Assembly: GCA_913060895.1 (NCBI GenBank)
Contig: CAJXSN010000005.1
Coordinates: forward strand, 62,001 to 126,000
Direction: 5' to 3'
Source of the DNA: an uncultured Sphingomonadaceae bacterium
GTDB lineage: Bacteria; Pseudomonadota; Alphaproteobacteria; Sphingomonadales; Sphingomonadaceae
DNA length: 64,000 nucleotides
A program made the translations under genes and the position numbers. The notes beneath the pieces are model-generated. The model saw only the letters and a program-made list of their open reading frames with translations. It was not told the DNA's origin and made no database searches. Of this stretch, positions 56,601 through 64,000 are shown piece by piece; the stretch's first letter is position 1, and each line of letters opens with the position of its first letter.

Positions 56601-58313
56601 TTACTTCTTCTCGTCGTCTTTCTTCAGGGCCGCGCCCAGAATGTCGCCAAGCGATGCGCCGCTGTCGGACGAGCCGAACTGCTGCACTGCTTCCTTCTCT
56701 TCCGAGATCTGGCGGGCCTTGATGGAGAAGGTCGGTTTCTTCGAACGGTCGAAGCCGGTAACCTGTGCATCCACCTTGCTGCCGGACTGGAAGCGATCGG
56801 GACGCTGCTCGTCACGGTCGCGGCCAAGATCCGAACGCTTGATGAAGCCGGTCGCCCCGTCTTCGCCAACCTGCACTTCGAGGCCGCCATCGCGGACTTC
56901 GAGGACAGTCACGGTGACCACCTGGCCACGGCGCAGTTCGTCGCCGCCGGCGCCTTCTGCACTCGGTGCACCCTTTTCGAGCTGCTTCATGCCGAGGCTG
57001 ATGCGTTCCTTCTCGATATCGACATCCAGAACGATCGCTTCGACCTCTTCACCCTTGCGGTGCAGCGCCAGAGCGTCTTCGCCGGAGATGCCCCATGCGA
57101 TGTCGGACATGTGAACCATGCCGTCCACATCGCCGGGCAGGCCGATGAACAGACCGAATTCGGTAGCGTTCTTGACTTCGCCCTGAACCTTTGCCCCGAC
57201 AGGGAACTGCTCTGCGAAATCGTCCCACGGGTTGCCTTGGGCCTGCTTGAGGCCGAGCGAAATACGACGCTTCTCGCTGTCGACTTCGAGCACCACCACT
57301 TCGACTTCCTGCGAAGTGCTGACGATCTTGCCGGGGTGGACGTTCTTCTTCGTCCAGCTCATCTCGGAAACGTGGACCAGGCCTTCGATGCCGGCTTCCA
57401 GTTCCACGAACGCACCGTATTCGGTGATGTTGGTGACGGTACCGTTCAGCTTCATGCCGACCGGATACTTCGCCGAAACACCATCCCACGGATCGCTTTC
57501 AAGCTGCTTCATACCCAGCGAGATGCGCTGTGTTTCGGCATTGATGCGAACGATCTGAACGGTCACGGTCTGGCCGATTTCGATCATTTCGGTGGGGTGA
57601 TTGACCCGCTTGTAGCTCATGTCGGTGACGTGAAGCAGGCCATCGATGCCGCCCAGATCAACGAATGCGCCGTAATCGGTGATGTTCTTGACGACGCCGT
57701 CGATAACCTGGCCTTCAGCCAGCTTCTCGATCAGTTCGCTGCGCTGTTCTGCGCGTGTCTCTTCCAGAACGGCACGGCGGCTGACTACGATGTTGCCGCG
57801 GCGACGGTCCATCTTCAGGATCTGGAAGGGCTGGGGCTGTTCCATCAGCGGGGTGACATCGCGTACGGGGCGGATATCGACCTGGCTACCGGGCAGGAAG
57901 GCAACAGCGCCATCAAGGTCAACTGTGAAGCCGCCTTTGACGCGGCCGAAGATGCGGCCTTCGACGCGCTTCTCTTCGCCAAATTCGCTTTCCAGCTTGT
58001 CCCAGGCAGCTTCGCGGCGGGCGCGGTCGCGGCTGAGCATGGCTTCGCCATCGCTGTTTTCGACACGGTCGACATAGACTTCGACTTCGGAGCCGACTTC
58101 CAGCCCGTGATCGTCTTCGCCGCGCATGAATTCCTTGAGGTCGATACGACCTTCGCTCTTCAGACCAACATCGACAATCGCCATGCCAGCTTCGATGCTG
58201 GTGACGGTGCCCTTGACGACGCGGCCTTCGAAGCCGCCATCATCCGCATTGCCGAGTTGTTCGTTGAGCAGCGCTTCGAAATCGTCGCGCGTGGGCATCT
58301 CTTGAGTTGCCAT
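56601..58313 (-). CDS. rpsA: 30S ribosomal protein S1
   Basis: A 570-residue protein with six S1 RNA-binding repeats (for example DYGAFVDLGGIDGLLHVTDM and EYGAFVELEAGIEGLVHVSE), the layout of bacterial S1, which recruits mRNA to the 30S subunit. Start: MATQEMPTRDDFEALL; the nine codons upstream of it do not fit the family. A palindromic terminator follows 18 bases after the stop. Confidence 0.96.
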   Translation of the reverse strand: MATQEMPTRDDFEALLNEQLGNADDGGFEGRVVKGTVTSIEAGMAIVDVGLKSEGRIDLKEFMRGEDDHGLEVGSEVEVYVDRVENSDGEAMLSRDRARREAAWDKLESEFGEEKRVEGRIFGRVKGGFTVDLDGAVAFLPGSQVDIRPVRDVTPLMEQPQPFQILKMDRRRGNIVVSRRAVLEETRAEQRSELIEKLAEGQVIDGVVKNITDYGAFVDLGGIDGLLHVTDMSYKRVNHPTEMIEIGQTVTVQIVRINAETQRISLGMKQLESDPWDGVSAKYPVGMKLNGTVTNITEYGAFVELEAGIEGLVHVSEMSWTKKNVHPGKIVSTSQEVEVVVLEVDSEKRRISLGLKQAQGNPWDDFAEQFPVGAKVQGEVKNATEFGLFIGLPGDVDGMVHMSDIAWGISGEDALALHRKGEEVEAIVLDVDIEKERISLGMKQLEKGAPSAEGAGGDELRRGQVVTVTVLEVRDGGLEVQVGEDGATGFIKRSDLGRDRDEQRPDRFQSGSKVDAQVTGFDRSKKPTFSIKARQISEEKEAVQQFGSSDSGASLGDILGAALKKDDEKK

Positions 58314-58746
58314 AAAGTTTTGCAGTCCTGTGTTCGTCAAGTATTCCGGCCACCGGTTTTACCGGGGTCTTTCTCCACCACTCGCGGAATTGCGCGCGGC
58401 GGGCCAAGAGGGCCGATGTACCCGCAGGGCCGGATGCCGATGCAGGTGTCTTTTGCGACAGTGTGTGCGTGAGTTTGGTCTGTCAGACCGGCGGGCGCAT
58501 AGGCCGAGCGGCTGCGAAAAGCAAGCAGTTTGGCCGCCAGACTGGAACGCTGAAAGCCGGTTTGAAAATCTGTAGCGTCGTGCTGGAAATATCGGAAGCC
58601 GAGGTTTGCCGTGCCGAATTGTATAAAGCGAGTGGGTCTTTCGTTGAGAGCAATCCGGCGAGAGGAAAGGACAAGGCGCTATTTAATAACCTACGCGCTT
58701 TAGACTACGGCCAAACAGATTTTCTCCGGTGTGGCGCTCTTACTGC
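58314..58746. other. 433-base gap before rpsA
   Basis: No gene that I can support. It holds short inverted repeats: GGTCTG-T-CAGACC at 58477-58489 and CCGGT-TTT-ACCGG at 58353-58365. The rpsA promoter and leader should lie here. On the cmk side I see no clear terminator. Confidence 0.5.
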
Positions 58747-59367
58747 CTATCCGTACGCCTGTTCGACAGCGTCGATGGCTGCGGCAATTGCCTCGCTTTT
58801 GCTCAGCGCCGAGGTGTCGAGAACAAGTGCACCGGGCGCTGCTACCAACGGGGCCTCGGCACGGGATCGGTCACGCTCGTCGCGCTGACGCAAATCTTCG
58901 GCGATCACATCCAATTGCACGTCCTCGCCACGGCCCTGCATTTCCGCAAACCGGCGCTGGGCGCGGGCTTCAATGCTGGCGGTAACGAAAAGCTTCACAT
59001 CGGCATCAGGCGCGATGACCGTGCCGATATCCCGACCGTCCAGCACCGCGCCCCCGTCCTGCAGAGCAAAGGCGCGCTGACGATCGAATAATGCATTACG
59101 CACAGCAGGATGGACCGAGACTTGGCTCGCCATGCCGCCCGCTACTTCGCTGCGCAGGGACGCATCAGCCAACAATTTGTCGGGAAATGCGCAGGCGGCC
59201 AGTGCATCGTCTGCATTGTCAGGCTCTCCGCCATTCAGAAACGTCTGCCGCCCCACAGCCCGATACAACAGACCCGTATCCAGATGCGGCAGCCCAAAAT
59301 GCACCGCTAGAGCCTTGGAAATAGTGCCCTTGCCCGATGCAGTGGGGCCGTCGACAGCTATGATCAT
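58747..59367 (-). CDS. cmk: Cytidylate kinase
   Basis: A 206-residue (d)CMP kinase that supplies CDP and dCDP. The P-loop is GPTASGKGT, and [28 protein letters not shown] and [15 protein letters not shown] follow the family order. Start at MIIAVDG. It overlaps the small membrane protein at 59364 by 4 bases (ATGA). The order aroA-(membrane protein)-cmk-rpsA is common in alphaproteobacteria. Confidence 0.96.
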   Translation of the reverse strand: MIIAVDGPTASGKGTISKALAVHFGLPHLDTGLLYRAVGRQTFLNGGEPDNADDALAACAFPDKLLADASLRSEVAGGMASQVSVHPAVRNALFDRQRAFALQDGGAVLDGRDIGTVIAPDADVKLFVTASIEARAQRRFAEMQGRGEDVQLDVIAEDLRQRDERDRSRAEAPLVAAPGALVLDTSALSKSEAIAAAIDAVEQAYG

Positions 59368-59624
59368 GGCGTTTTCTTTCGGGTGAGAAAGGCCTTGGTC
59401 AGACCGGTTATAGCGATGGCGGCCCAGAACCCCTCCAGCACAAGGCTGGGCCAGTTGGTGTGAACGACCAGCGAGACGGTTAGCAGTGCGGCTCCGGCAA
59501 GATTTGTGCCGTGCAGGATATACGGATTCACAGATTTGCTCAGCGTCAGATAGGCGTAGGCACCGATAATACAGGCTGTGCCGAAAAATCCGATGCAGGA
59601 ATAGATGTCGAGCGGTGTGGTCAT
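59364..59624 (-). CDS. Small CBU_0592-family membrane protein
   Basis: An 86-residue integral membrane protein with three short hydrophobic segments (about residues 8-25, 38-54 and 62-78). The segment [18 protein letters not shown] is the recognisable pattern of the CBU_0592 family, whose role is not known. It overlaps the cmk start as ATGA, so the kinase and this protein are translated together. A gap of 118 bases separates it from aroA. Confidence 0.8.
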   Translation of the reverse strand: MTTPLDIYSCIGFFGTACIIGAYAYLTLSKSVNPYILHGTNLAGAALLTVSLVVHTNWPSLVLEGFWAAIAITGLTKAFLTRKKTP

Positions 59625-59742
59625 GTTTCGTATTCCGAACCATCGTTATTCCCGCGAACGCGGAAATTCAAAATGAGGAGCGCCGGTTGTAGGAAAGCGG
59701 GGCCCCCGCCTTTGCCAAGATAGGACCAAGTGGCAGCAAGCA

Positions 59743-61092
59743 TCAATCTGCTGCCCTGTCCAGCAACGTCATGAAGTTCGGAAAACTGGTCGCAATGGGG
59801 CGCGTGTCATCCACCTCCACCCCGTCCTTCGATGCCAGACCAGCAACGGCCATGCTCATTGCTATGCGGTGGTCGAGGTGGGTTTTAGTTCGGCTGTTGG
59901 CGAATCCGCGTAGAGGTATACCGCCTGTTCCTTCTATCACCAATCCGTCTTCGTGCTCCGTCACATGTGCGCCTGCACCTGAAAGCGCCGCGGCCATTAC
60001 CGACAGGCGGTCGCTTTCTTTTACTCGCAATTCATCCAGCCCGGAGGTGGTAGTCGTGCCACTGGCCATCGAGGCGGCGACGAACAGGACCGGAAATTCG
60101 TCGATCATGCTGGGGGCGAGGGCGGGGTCTATATCCACTCCGGTCAGGGCGGAATATTTCACCCGTAGATCGGCCACCGGCTCTCCGCCAACATCGCGGC
60201 GGTTCAGTTCCTCGATATGCCCGCCCATTTCGCGCAGAACATTGAACAATCCGGCGCGGGTCGGGTTGAGGCCGACATTCTCGACTACCAGATCACTGCC
60301 CTCGACCAACAGGCCCGCTACGACGAAAAATGCCGCAGAAGAGGGATCGCCCGGCACTTCGATGGTTTGCGGATGCAATTCCGCTCCGCCTTGAACGGTA
60401 ATGATGCGCTCTCCGGAAAGCTCTTCGACATTAAGTTCTGCTCCGAAGCCGCGCAGCATTCTCTCGGAATGATCGCGTGTTGCCACAGGCTCGATCACAG
60501 TCGTGATGCCCGGTGTGTTGAGTCCCGCCAGCAACACCGCACTTTTGACCTGTGCACTGGCAACCGGCAGCCGATATTCAATTGGTACGGCGGGGCACAT
60601 TCCCTCTACCACCAGCGGTAAAGTGCCATCGGGTGAGCCATGAAACTGTGCGCCCATACGCGACAATGGTTCTATCACCCGGCCCATCGGGCGCTGCGAC
60701 AGGCTGGCATCGCCGGTGAATGTTCCTGTAATCCCGTGGCTGGCAATCAGACCCATCAACAGACGTGTTGATGTCCCGGAATTGCCCATGTCCAGCGCAG
60801 TTCCGGGTTGCAGTAATCCGCCAACACCTACGCCATTGATTGACCAGGCCCCGTCTCCGATACGGTCTGCCCGCGCGCCCATCGTCCGCATTGCAGTGGC
60901 GGTGGCAAGAACGTCTTCGCCTTCCAGAAGCCCTGTTACCTTCGTTTTGCCAATAGCCAACGCACCCAGCATTATGCTGCGGTGACTGATCGATTTATCG
61001 CCCGGCACACGAACACGGCCGGTTAACGAACCGGATGGCATGAAGCGGTGGGGGCGGGGCGTCGGGCCGGAATGGCTATTTGAAGAGGTCAT
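59743..61092 (-). CDS. aroA: 3-phosphoshikimate 1-carboxyvinyltransferase (class II-like EPSP synthase)
   Basis: A 449-residue EPSP synthase of the shikimate pathway. GDKSISHRSIMLG, LLEGEDVLATA, RPMGRVIEPLSRMG, SAQVKSAVLLAGLNTPGIT and LRVKESDRLS closely follow the Agrobacterium CP4 (class II) type. However, the loop that decides glyphosate response reads GNSGTSTR, with Gly106 where CP4 has Ala100, so the sequence alone does not say it is tolerant. Start: MTSSNSHSG. Divergent from the TIGR02300 gene. Confidence 0.95.
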   Translation of the reverse strand: MTSSNSHSGPTPRPHRFMPSGSLTGRVRVPGDKSISHRSIMLGALAIGKTKVTGLLEGEDVLATATAMRTMGARADRIGDGAWSINGVGVGGLLQPGTALDMGNSGTSTRLLMGLIASHGITGTFTGDASLSQRPMGRVIEPLSRMGAQFHGSPDGTLPLVVEGMCPAVPIEYRLPVASAQVKSAVLLAGLNTPGITTVIEPVATRDHSERMLRGFGAELNVEELSGERIITVQGGAELHPQTIEVPGDPSSAAFFVVAGLLVEGSDLVVENVGLNPTRAGLFNVLREMGGHIEELNRRDVGGEPVADLRVKYSALTGVDIDPALAPSMIDEFPVLFVAASMASGTTTTSGLDELRVKESDRLSVMAAALSGAGAHVTEHEDGLVIEGTGGIPLRGFANSRTKTHLDHRIAMSMAVAGLASKDGVEVDDTRPIATSFPNFMTLLDRAAD

Positions 61093-61245
61093 GATATCGG
61101 GCGCGGCTTTGACAGTGGCAGACCTGCATGGCAAGGCGCGCCGCACTCTTGATTCGGGCATTGCGGATGCCCATCATTGAACCTCGAAATTTTGCGCGGC
61201 GATAGGCATCCGTCCCTAGCGGCCCGACCAAAGGAAACTGACATC

Positions 61246-61578
61246 ATGGCGAAGCCTGAATGGGGTACCAAGCGTAGCTGTCCCAAATGCGGAACCCGTT
61301 TTTACGATCTGGGTAAGGAAGATCCCGTCACCTGCATCGAATGTGGTGAAGAGTGGACACCCGAGCCTGTCCTGAAGGCGAAGCAGCCGATCACCTTCGA
61401 AGAAGACGAGAAGAAAAAGAAGAAAGACGCCGCGGCAGACAGCGATCTGGCCGATGACGATCTGGATATCGACGTTGACGAGGATGATGATTCCCCGGAC
61501 AACGAAGTTGATCTTGGTGGCGACGATGATCTTGGCGTATCCAAGGGCAAGGGCGATGATGAGGGTCCCGAGACCTAA
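61246..61578 (+). CDS. TIGR02300 'FYDLN acid' zinc protein
   Basis: A 110-residue protein. The N-terminal 36 residues hold KRSCPKCGTRFYDLGK and TCIECGEEW, two Cys-X2-Cys pairs that make a zinc-ribbon, with the FYDL core the family is named for. The rest is an acidic tail of Asp and Glu runs (DLDIDVDEDDDS). Known almost only from alphaproteobacteria; function is unknown, with a transcription- or chaperone-like role possible. AAGGA lies 10 bases before the ATG at 61246. Confidence 0.9.
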   Translation: MAKPEWGTKRSCPKCGTRFYDLGKEDPVTCIECGEEWTPEPVLKAKQPITFEEDEKKKKKDAAADSDLADDDLDIDVDEDDDSPDNEVDLGGDDDLGVSKGKGDDEGPET

Positions 61579-61671
61579 GTTAGTTCTTGCATCGCGGTGG
61601 CGCGCTTTCTAAGGGGCGCTACTTCGAAAGGGGTAGTGTGCTGAAAGGCGTGCTGCTTTGAATAAATGATT

Positions 61672-61747
61672 GGGGCCTTAGCTCAGCTGGGAGAGCGCAA
61701 CACTGGCAGTGTTGAGGTCAGCGGTTCGATCCCGCTAGGCTCCACCA
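61672..61747 (+). tRNA. tRNA-Ala (anticodon GGC)
   Basis: A full cloverleaf: acceptor GGGGCCT with AGGCTCC, D-arm GCTC-AGCTGGGA-GAGC, anticodon arm CAACA-CTGGCAG-TGTTG with anticodon GGC, T-arm with TTCGATC, and an encoded ACCA end. GGC reads Ala codons GCC and GCU. Confidence 0.97.
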
Positions 61748-62016
61748 TTTCACCGTCTTTTGTTTCAGGACGGGCTGCAAACCGCGCTTCGCTGCGCTTC
61801 CGGTGCTCACGGACCTGATGTCCGCTCAGTTCCGGTTCTCGCGAAGCACGGTTTTCGCTACCGACCTGAGCCAAAGTACGATAAAATGGTTTTATAGAAA
61901 AAGTCGGGGCATCTTTGCCTCGCGCGCTGGCCAACGAGGTTTCGTTCGCCGGCGTTTTTCGTATTCCGTTGGCCCCAAGCTGGGTGGATGGTTTCTTGAG
62001 GAATTAAGGCTCGCTT

Positions 62017-63495
62017 ATGTTCGACGCTCTTTCTGATCGCCTTGGTAGCACGTTCGACCGCCTGCGCGGTCGGGGTGCCCTGCGCGAACAGGATGTGCGC
62101 GATGCGATGCGTGAAGTGCGGGTTGCCCTGCTGGAGGCGGATGTCGCCCTGCCGGTGGCGCGCGACTTCATTGACCGGGTAACCGAGAAGGCCGTCGGCG
62201 AGAGCGTCCTGAAATCGGTGACTCCAGGCCAGCAAGTGGTCAAGATCGTCAATGACGAACTGATTGCGATGCTTGGCGGAGAGGATGGCGACGATGGCCA
62301 TGTTCCGCTCAATCTGGAGGCCAAGCCGCCGGTCGTTGTGATGATGGTCGGCCTGCAGGGCTCCGGTAAGACGACCACGACTGCCAAACTCGCCATGCAT
62401 ATCCGCGCGAAGCACGGGAAGAAGGCCATGATGGCCTCGCTCGATGTTAATCGCCCTGCGGCGCAGGAGCAGTTGGCTGTACTCGGCACTCAGGTAGATA
62501 CCGCGACCCTGCCGATTGTCGAGGGGCAGCAGCCGGTCGATATAGCTCGGCGTGCGATGCAAGCCGCACAATTGCAGAATTTCGACGTACTGATACTCGA
62601 TACGGCAGGTCGCCTGCATGTCGACGAAGCGCTGATGGCCGAGATGAAGGCAGTTGCCTCCGTTTCCAGTCCCACCGAAGTGCTGCTGGTGGTCGATGCG
62701 CTGACCGGTCAGGACGCGGTCAACGTTGCCCAGAACTTTTCTGACGAAGTTCCTTTGACCGGTGTGGTCCTTACCCGGATGGACGGCGATGCGCGTGGCG
62801 GCGCGGCACTGTCGATGCGGGCTGTCACAGGCAAGCCGATTAAATTTGCCGGTACGGGTGAGAAACTGGATGCATTGGAGCCATTCCGCCCGCGCTCCGT
62901 TGCCGACCGTATTCTGGGTATGGGCGATGTCGTTAGCCTGGTGGAAAAAGCCGCCGCTACGATTAAGGAAGAAGACGCTGAGAACCTCGCCAAACGGATG
63001 GCGAAGGGGCAGTTCGACCTCAACGATTTGCGGATGCAGCTGAAGCAGATGCAGAATATGGGTGGGCTGGGCGCGTTGGCTGGCATGATGCCGGGTATGA
63101 AGAAGGCCAAAGCGGCGATGTCCGACAGCGGCGTGGACGACGGATACCTCAATCGTCTGGACGCCATCATCGGCTCCATGACAGCAAAAGAACGCGGCAA
63201 TCCCGCGCTGATGAATGCCAAGCGCAAGAAGCGTGTGGCAGCGGGCAGCGGCACGACTGTGCAGGACGTGAACAAGCTGATGAAGATGCATCAGGAAATG
63301 TCCCGCGCGATGAAGCAGATCAAGAAGATGGGCGGCCTGAAAGGCCTCGCTGCCATGTTTGGCGGTGGCGGCGGCGGTATGGGCGGTGCCGGAGCACCCT
63401 CGGGCGGAGGCGGCGGAATGCCCAGCCTGCCCGGAATGGGCGGCGGCGGGAACATCCCGCCTGACCTTGCGAATTTACTGAACAAGAAGAAATAG
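62017..63495 (+). CDS. ffh: Signal recognition particle protein Ffh
   Basis: A 492-residue SRP54 protein that brings inner-membrane protein ribosomes to FtsY. N domain: [15 protein letters not shown]. GTPase: [15 protein letters not shown], then [10 protein letters not shown] and [14 protein letters not shown]. The C-terminal M domain has methionine-rich helices and ends in a Gly/Met-rich tail. Length is slightly above the usual ~450 because of this tail. The gap before it (61748-62016) has no gene that I trust. The next gene is rpsP, 38 bases later, as is common (ffh-rpsP-rimM-trmD). Confidence 0.97.
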   Translation: MFDALSDRLGSTFDRLRGRGALREQDVRDAMREVRVALLEADVALPVARDFIDRVTEKAVGESVLKSVTPGQQVVKIVNDELIAMLGGEDGDDGHVPLNLEAKPPVVVMMVGLQGSGKTTTTAKLAMHIRAKHGKKAMMASLDVNRPAAQEQLAVLGTQVDTATLPIVEGQQPVDIARRAMQAAQLQNFDVLILDTAGRLHVDEALMAEMKAVASVSSPTEVLLVVDALTGQDAVNVAQNFSDEVPLTGVVLTRMDGDARGGAALSMRAVTGKPIKFAGTGEKLDALEPFRPRSVADRILGMGDVVSLVEKAAATIKEEDAENLAKRMAKGQFDLNDLRMQLKQMQNMGGLGALAGMMPGMKKAKAAMSDSGVDDGYLNRLDAIIGSMTAKERGNPALMNAKRKKRVAAGSGTTVQDVNKLMKMHQEMSRAMKQIKKMGGLKGLAAMFGGGGGGMGGAGAPSGGGGGMPSLPGMGGGGNIPPDLANLLNKKK

Positions 63496-63532
63496 CGCAT
63501 TAAATTTAAACGAATTACCAAAGGAAAATATC

Positions 63533-64000
63533 ATGGCAATTGCACTTCGTCTCTCCCGCGGCGGCGCGAAAAAGCGCCCCTATTACCGCATTGTGGCAGC
63601 CGACAGCCGCCGTGCCCGTGACGGGAAGTATCTGGAGCAGATCGGCATCTACAACCCGTTGCTGGCCAAGGACGATCCGGGCCGCGTGAAGCTGGACGAA
63701 GACCGCGCGAAATACTGGCTGGGCGTTGGCGCGCAGCCGAGCGACCGTGTTGCCCGCTTCCTAGATGCCGCTGGCATTCGCGAGCGTGAAGCCCGCAACA
63801 ACCCGAACAAAGCGAAGCCCGGCGAAAAAGCCACCGAGCGGGCCGAGGAAAAGGCCCAGAAGGAAGCCGACGCTGCTGAAGCACTGAAGGCTGCCGAAGA
63901 AGAAGCCAAGAACGCTCCTGCCGAGGAAGAAACGAAGGCTGAAGAAACTCCCGCCGAAGAAACTGCGGCTGAAGCTCCTGCCGACGAAGAAACCAAGAGC
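63533..64000 (+). CDS. rpsP: 30S ribosomal protein S16, 3' end outside window
   Basis: The first 156 codons of S16; the gene continues past the window. The core reads [20 protein letters not shown], then [17 protein letters not shown] and [17 protein letters not shown], the usual S16 of about 80 residues. Beyond residue 80 lies a long Ala/Glu/Lys tail, with repeats around EETKAEET and [10 protein letters not shown], which ordinary S16 lacks. Such tails are known in some alphaproteobacteria. The start follows AAGGA. Confidence 0.95.
   Translation, partial: MAIALRLSRGGAKKRPYYRIVAADSRRARDGKYLEQIGIYNPLLAKDDPGRVKLDEDRAKYWLGVGAQPSDRVARFLDAAGIREREARNNPNKAKPGEKATERAEEKAQKEADAAEALKAAEEEAKNAPAEEETKAEETPAEETAAEAPADEETKS

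Noticed and set aside
56514-58472. A 652-codon open frame on the plus strand
   Set aside because: It is the mirror of rpsA; S1 repeats on the minus strand are unmistakable and the plus frame has no family-like motif.
61683-61934. An 83-codon frame on the minus strand containing VEPSGIEPLTS
   Set aside because: This is the usual false product of reading the antisense of a tRNA; the frame overlaps tRNA-Ala and has no ribosome site.
1-64000. CRISPR array, prophage, insertion sequence, toxin-antitoxin pair or new defence system
   Set aside because: None is visible by repeats, recombinases or recognised families; the window is mainly housekeeping genes.

Overview
The window looks like a piece of chromosome from an alphaproteobacterium of the order Sphingomonadales, most likely family Erythrobacteraceae. 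The reasons are the CckA and CpdR cell-cycle phosphorelay proteins, F0 ATP synthase genes (atpI-B-E-b'-b) set apart from the F1 genes, a TIGR02300 'FYDLN acid' protein, a GTTC-N7-GTTC type LexA box before recA, a ydbH-ynbE-ydbL operon, and the gene order lapA-pyrF-trpF-trpB-trpA-accD-folC. I see no insertion sequence, prophage, integron, rRNA operon or CRISPR array. Genes are packed tightly, and many neighbours share 4-base stop/start overlaps (ATGA, GTGA, TTGA).

Layout. 1-5.3 kb: a partial cytochrome b coupled to a pteridine-reductase-like SDR; a glycine-zipper protein; the rlmN-methyltransferase-MOSC operon (minus strand); and an outer-membrane beta-barrel (plus). 5.3-7.7 kb (minus): an IalB-like periplasmic protein and a soluble lytic transglycosylase. 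7.8-19.4 kb (plus): dapA, a membrane protein with a DUF885-type lipoprotein, smpB, a DUF2062 protein, cckA, SOS-regulated recA, a methyltransferase and alaS. 19.5-24.4 kb (minus): a small disordered protein, a CPA2 antiporter, a GNAT-nitrilase fusion and icd. 24.7-31.2 kb: tRNA-Val(GAC), cpdR, an N-formylglutamate amidohydrolase, SapC, an FAD-linked oxidase, a hypothetical secreted protein and a DEAD-box helicase. 31.3-38.8 kb: a UvrD-type helicase, a tandem pair of related secreted proteins, a GFA protein, rsmD with a pseudouridine synthase, and ampG.

38.8-45.8 kb is one long minus-strand unit: lapA, pyrF, a subclass B1 metallo-beta-lactamase, trpF, trpB, a 69-residue membrane protein, trpA, accD and folC. 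Two accessory genes sit inside this otherwise conserved housekeeping operon. One is an NDM-like beta-lactamase lipoprotein with all six zinc ligands, coupled to pyrF and followed by trpF. The other is a small membrane protein joined to both trpB and trpA by TTGA overlaps. These are the most interesting parts of the window.

45.9-64.0 kb: purB and radC (minus); ydbH-ynbE-ydbL, then atpI-atpB-atpE-b'-b (plus); a quinone-reductase-like enzyme, gloB, rpsA, cmk, a small membrane protein and aroA (minus); then TIGR02300, tRNA-Ala(GGC), ffh and rpsP (plus), the last running off the window.

Together the genes are mostly core metabolism (lysine, tryptophan, aromatic, purine, pyrimidine, folate and fatty-acid precursors), translation and RNA modification, protein targeting, DNA repair, cell-cycle signalling and envelope maintenance. 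Functions are assigned from recognised family sequences and motifs; no database search was run.
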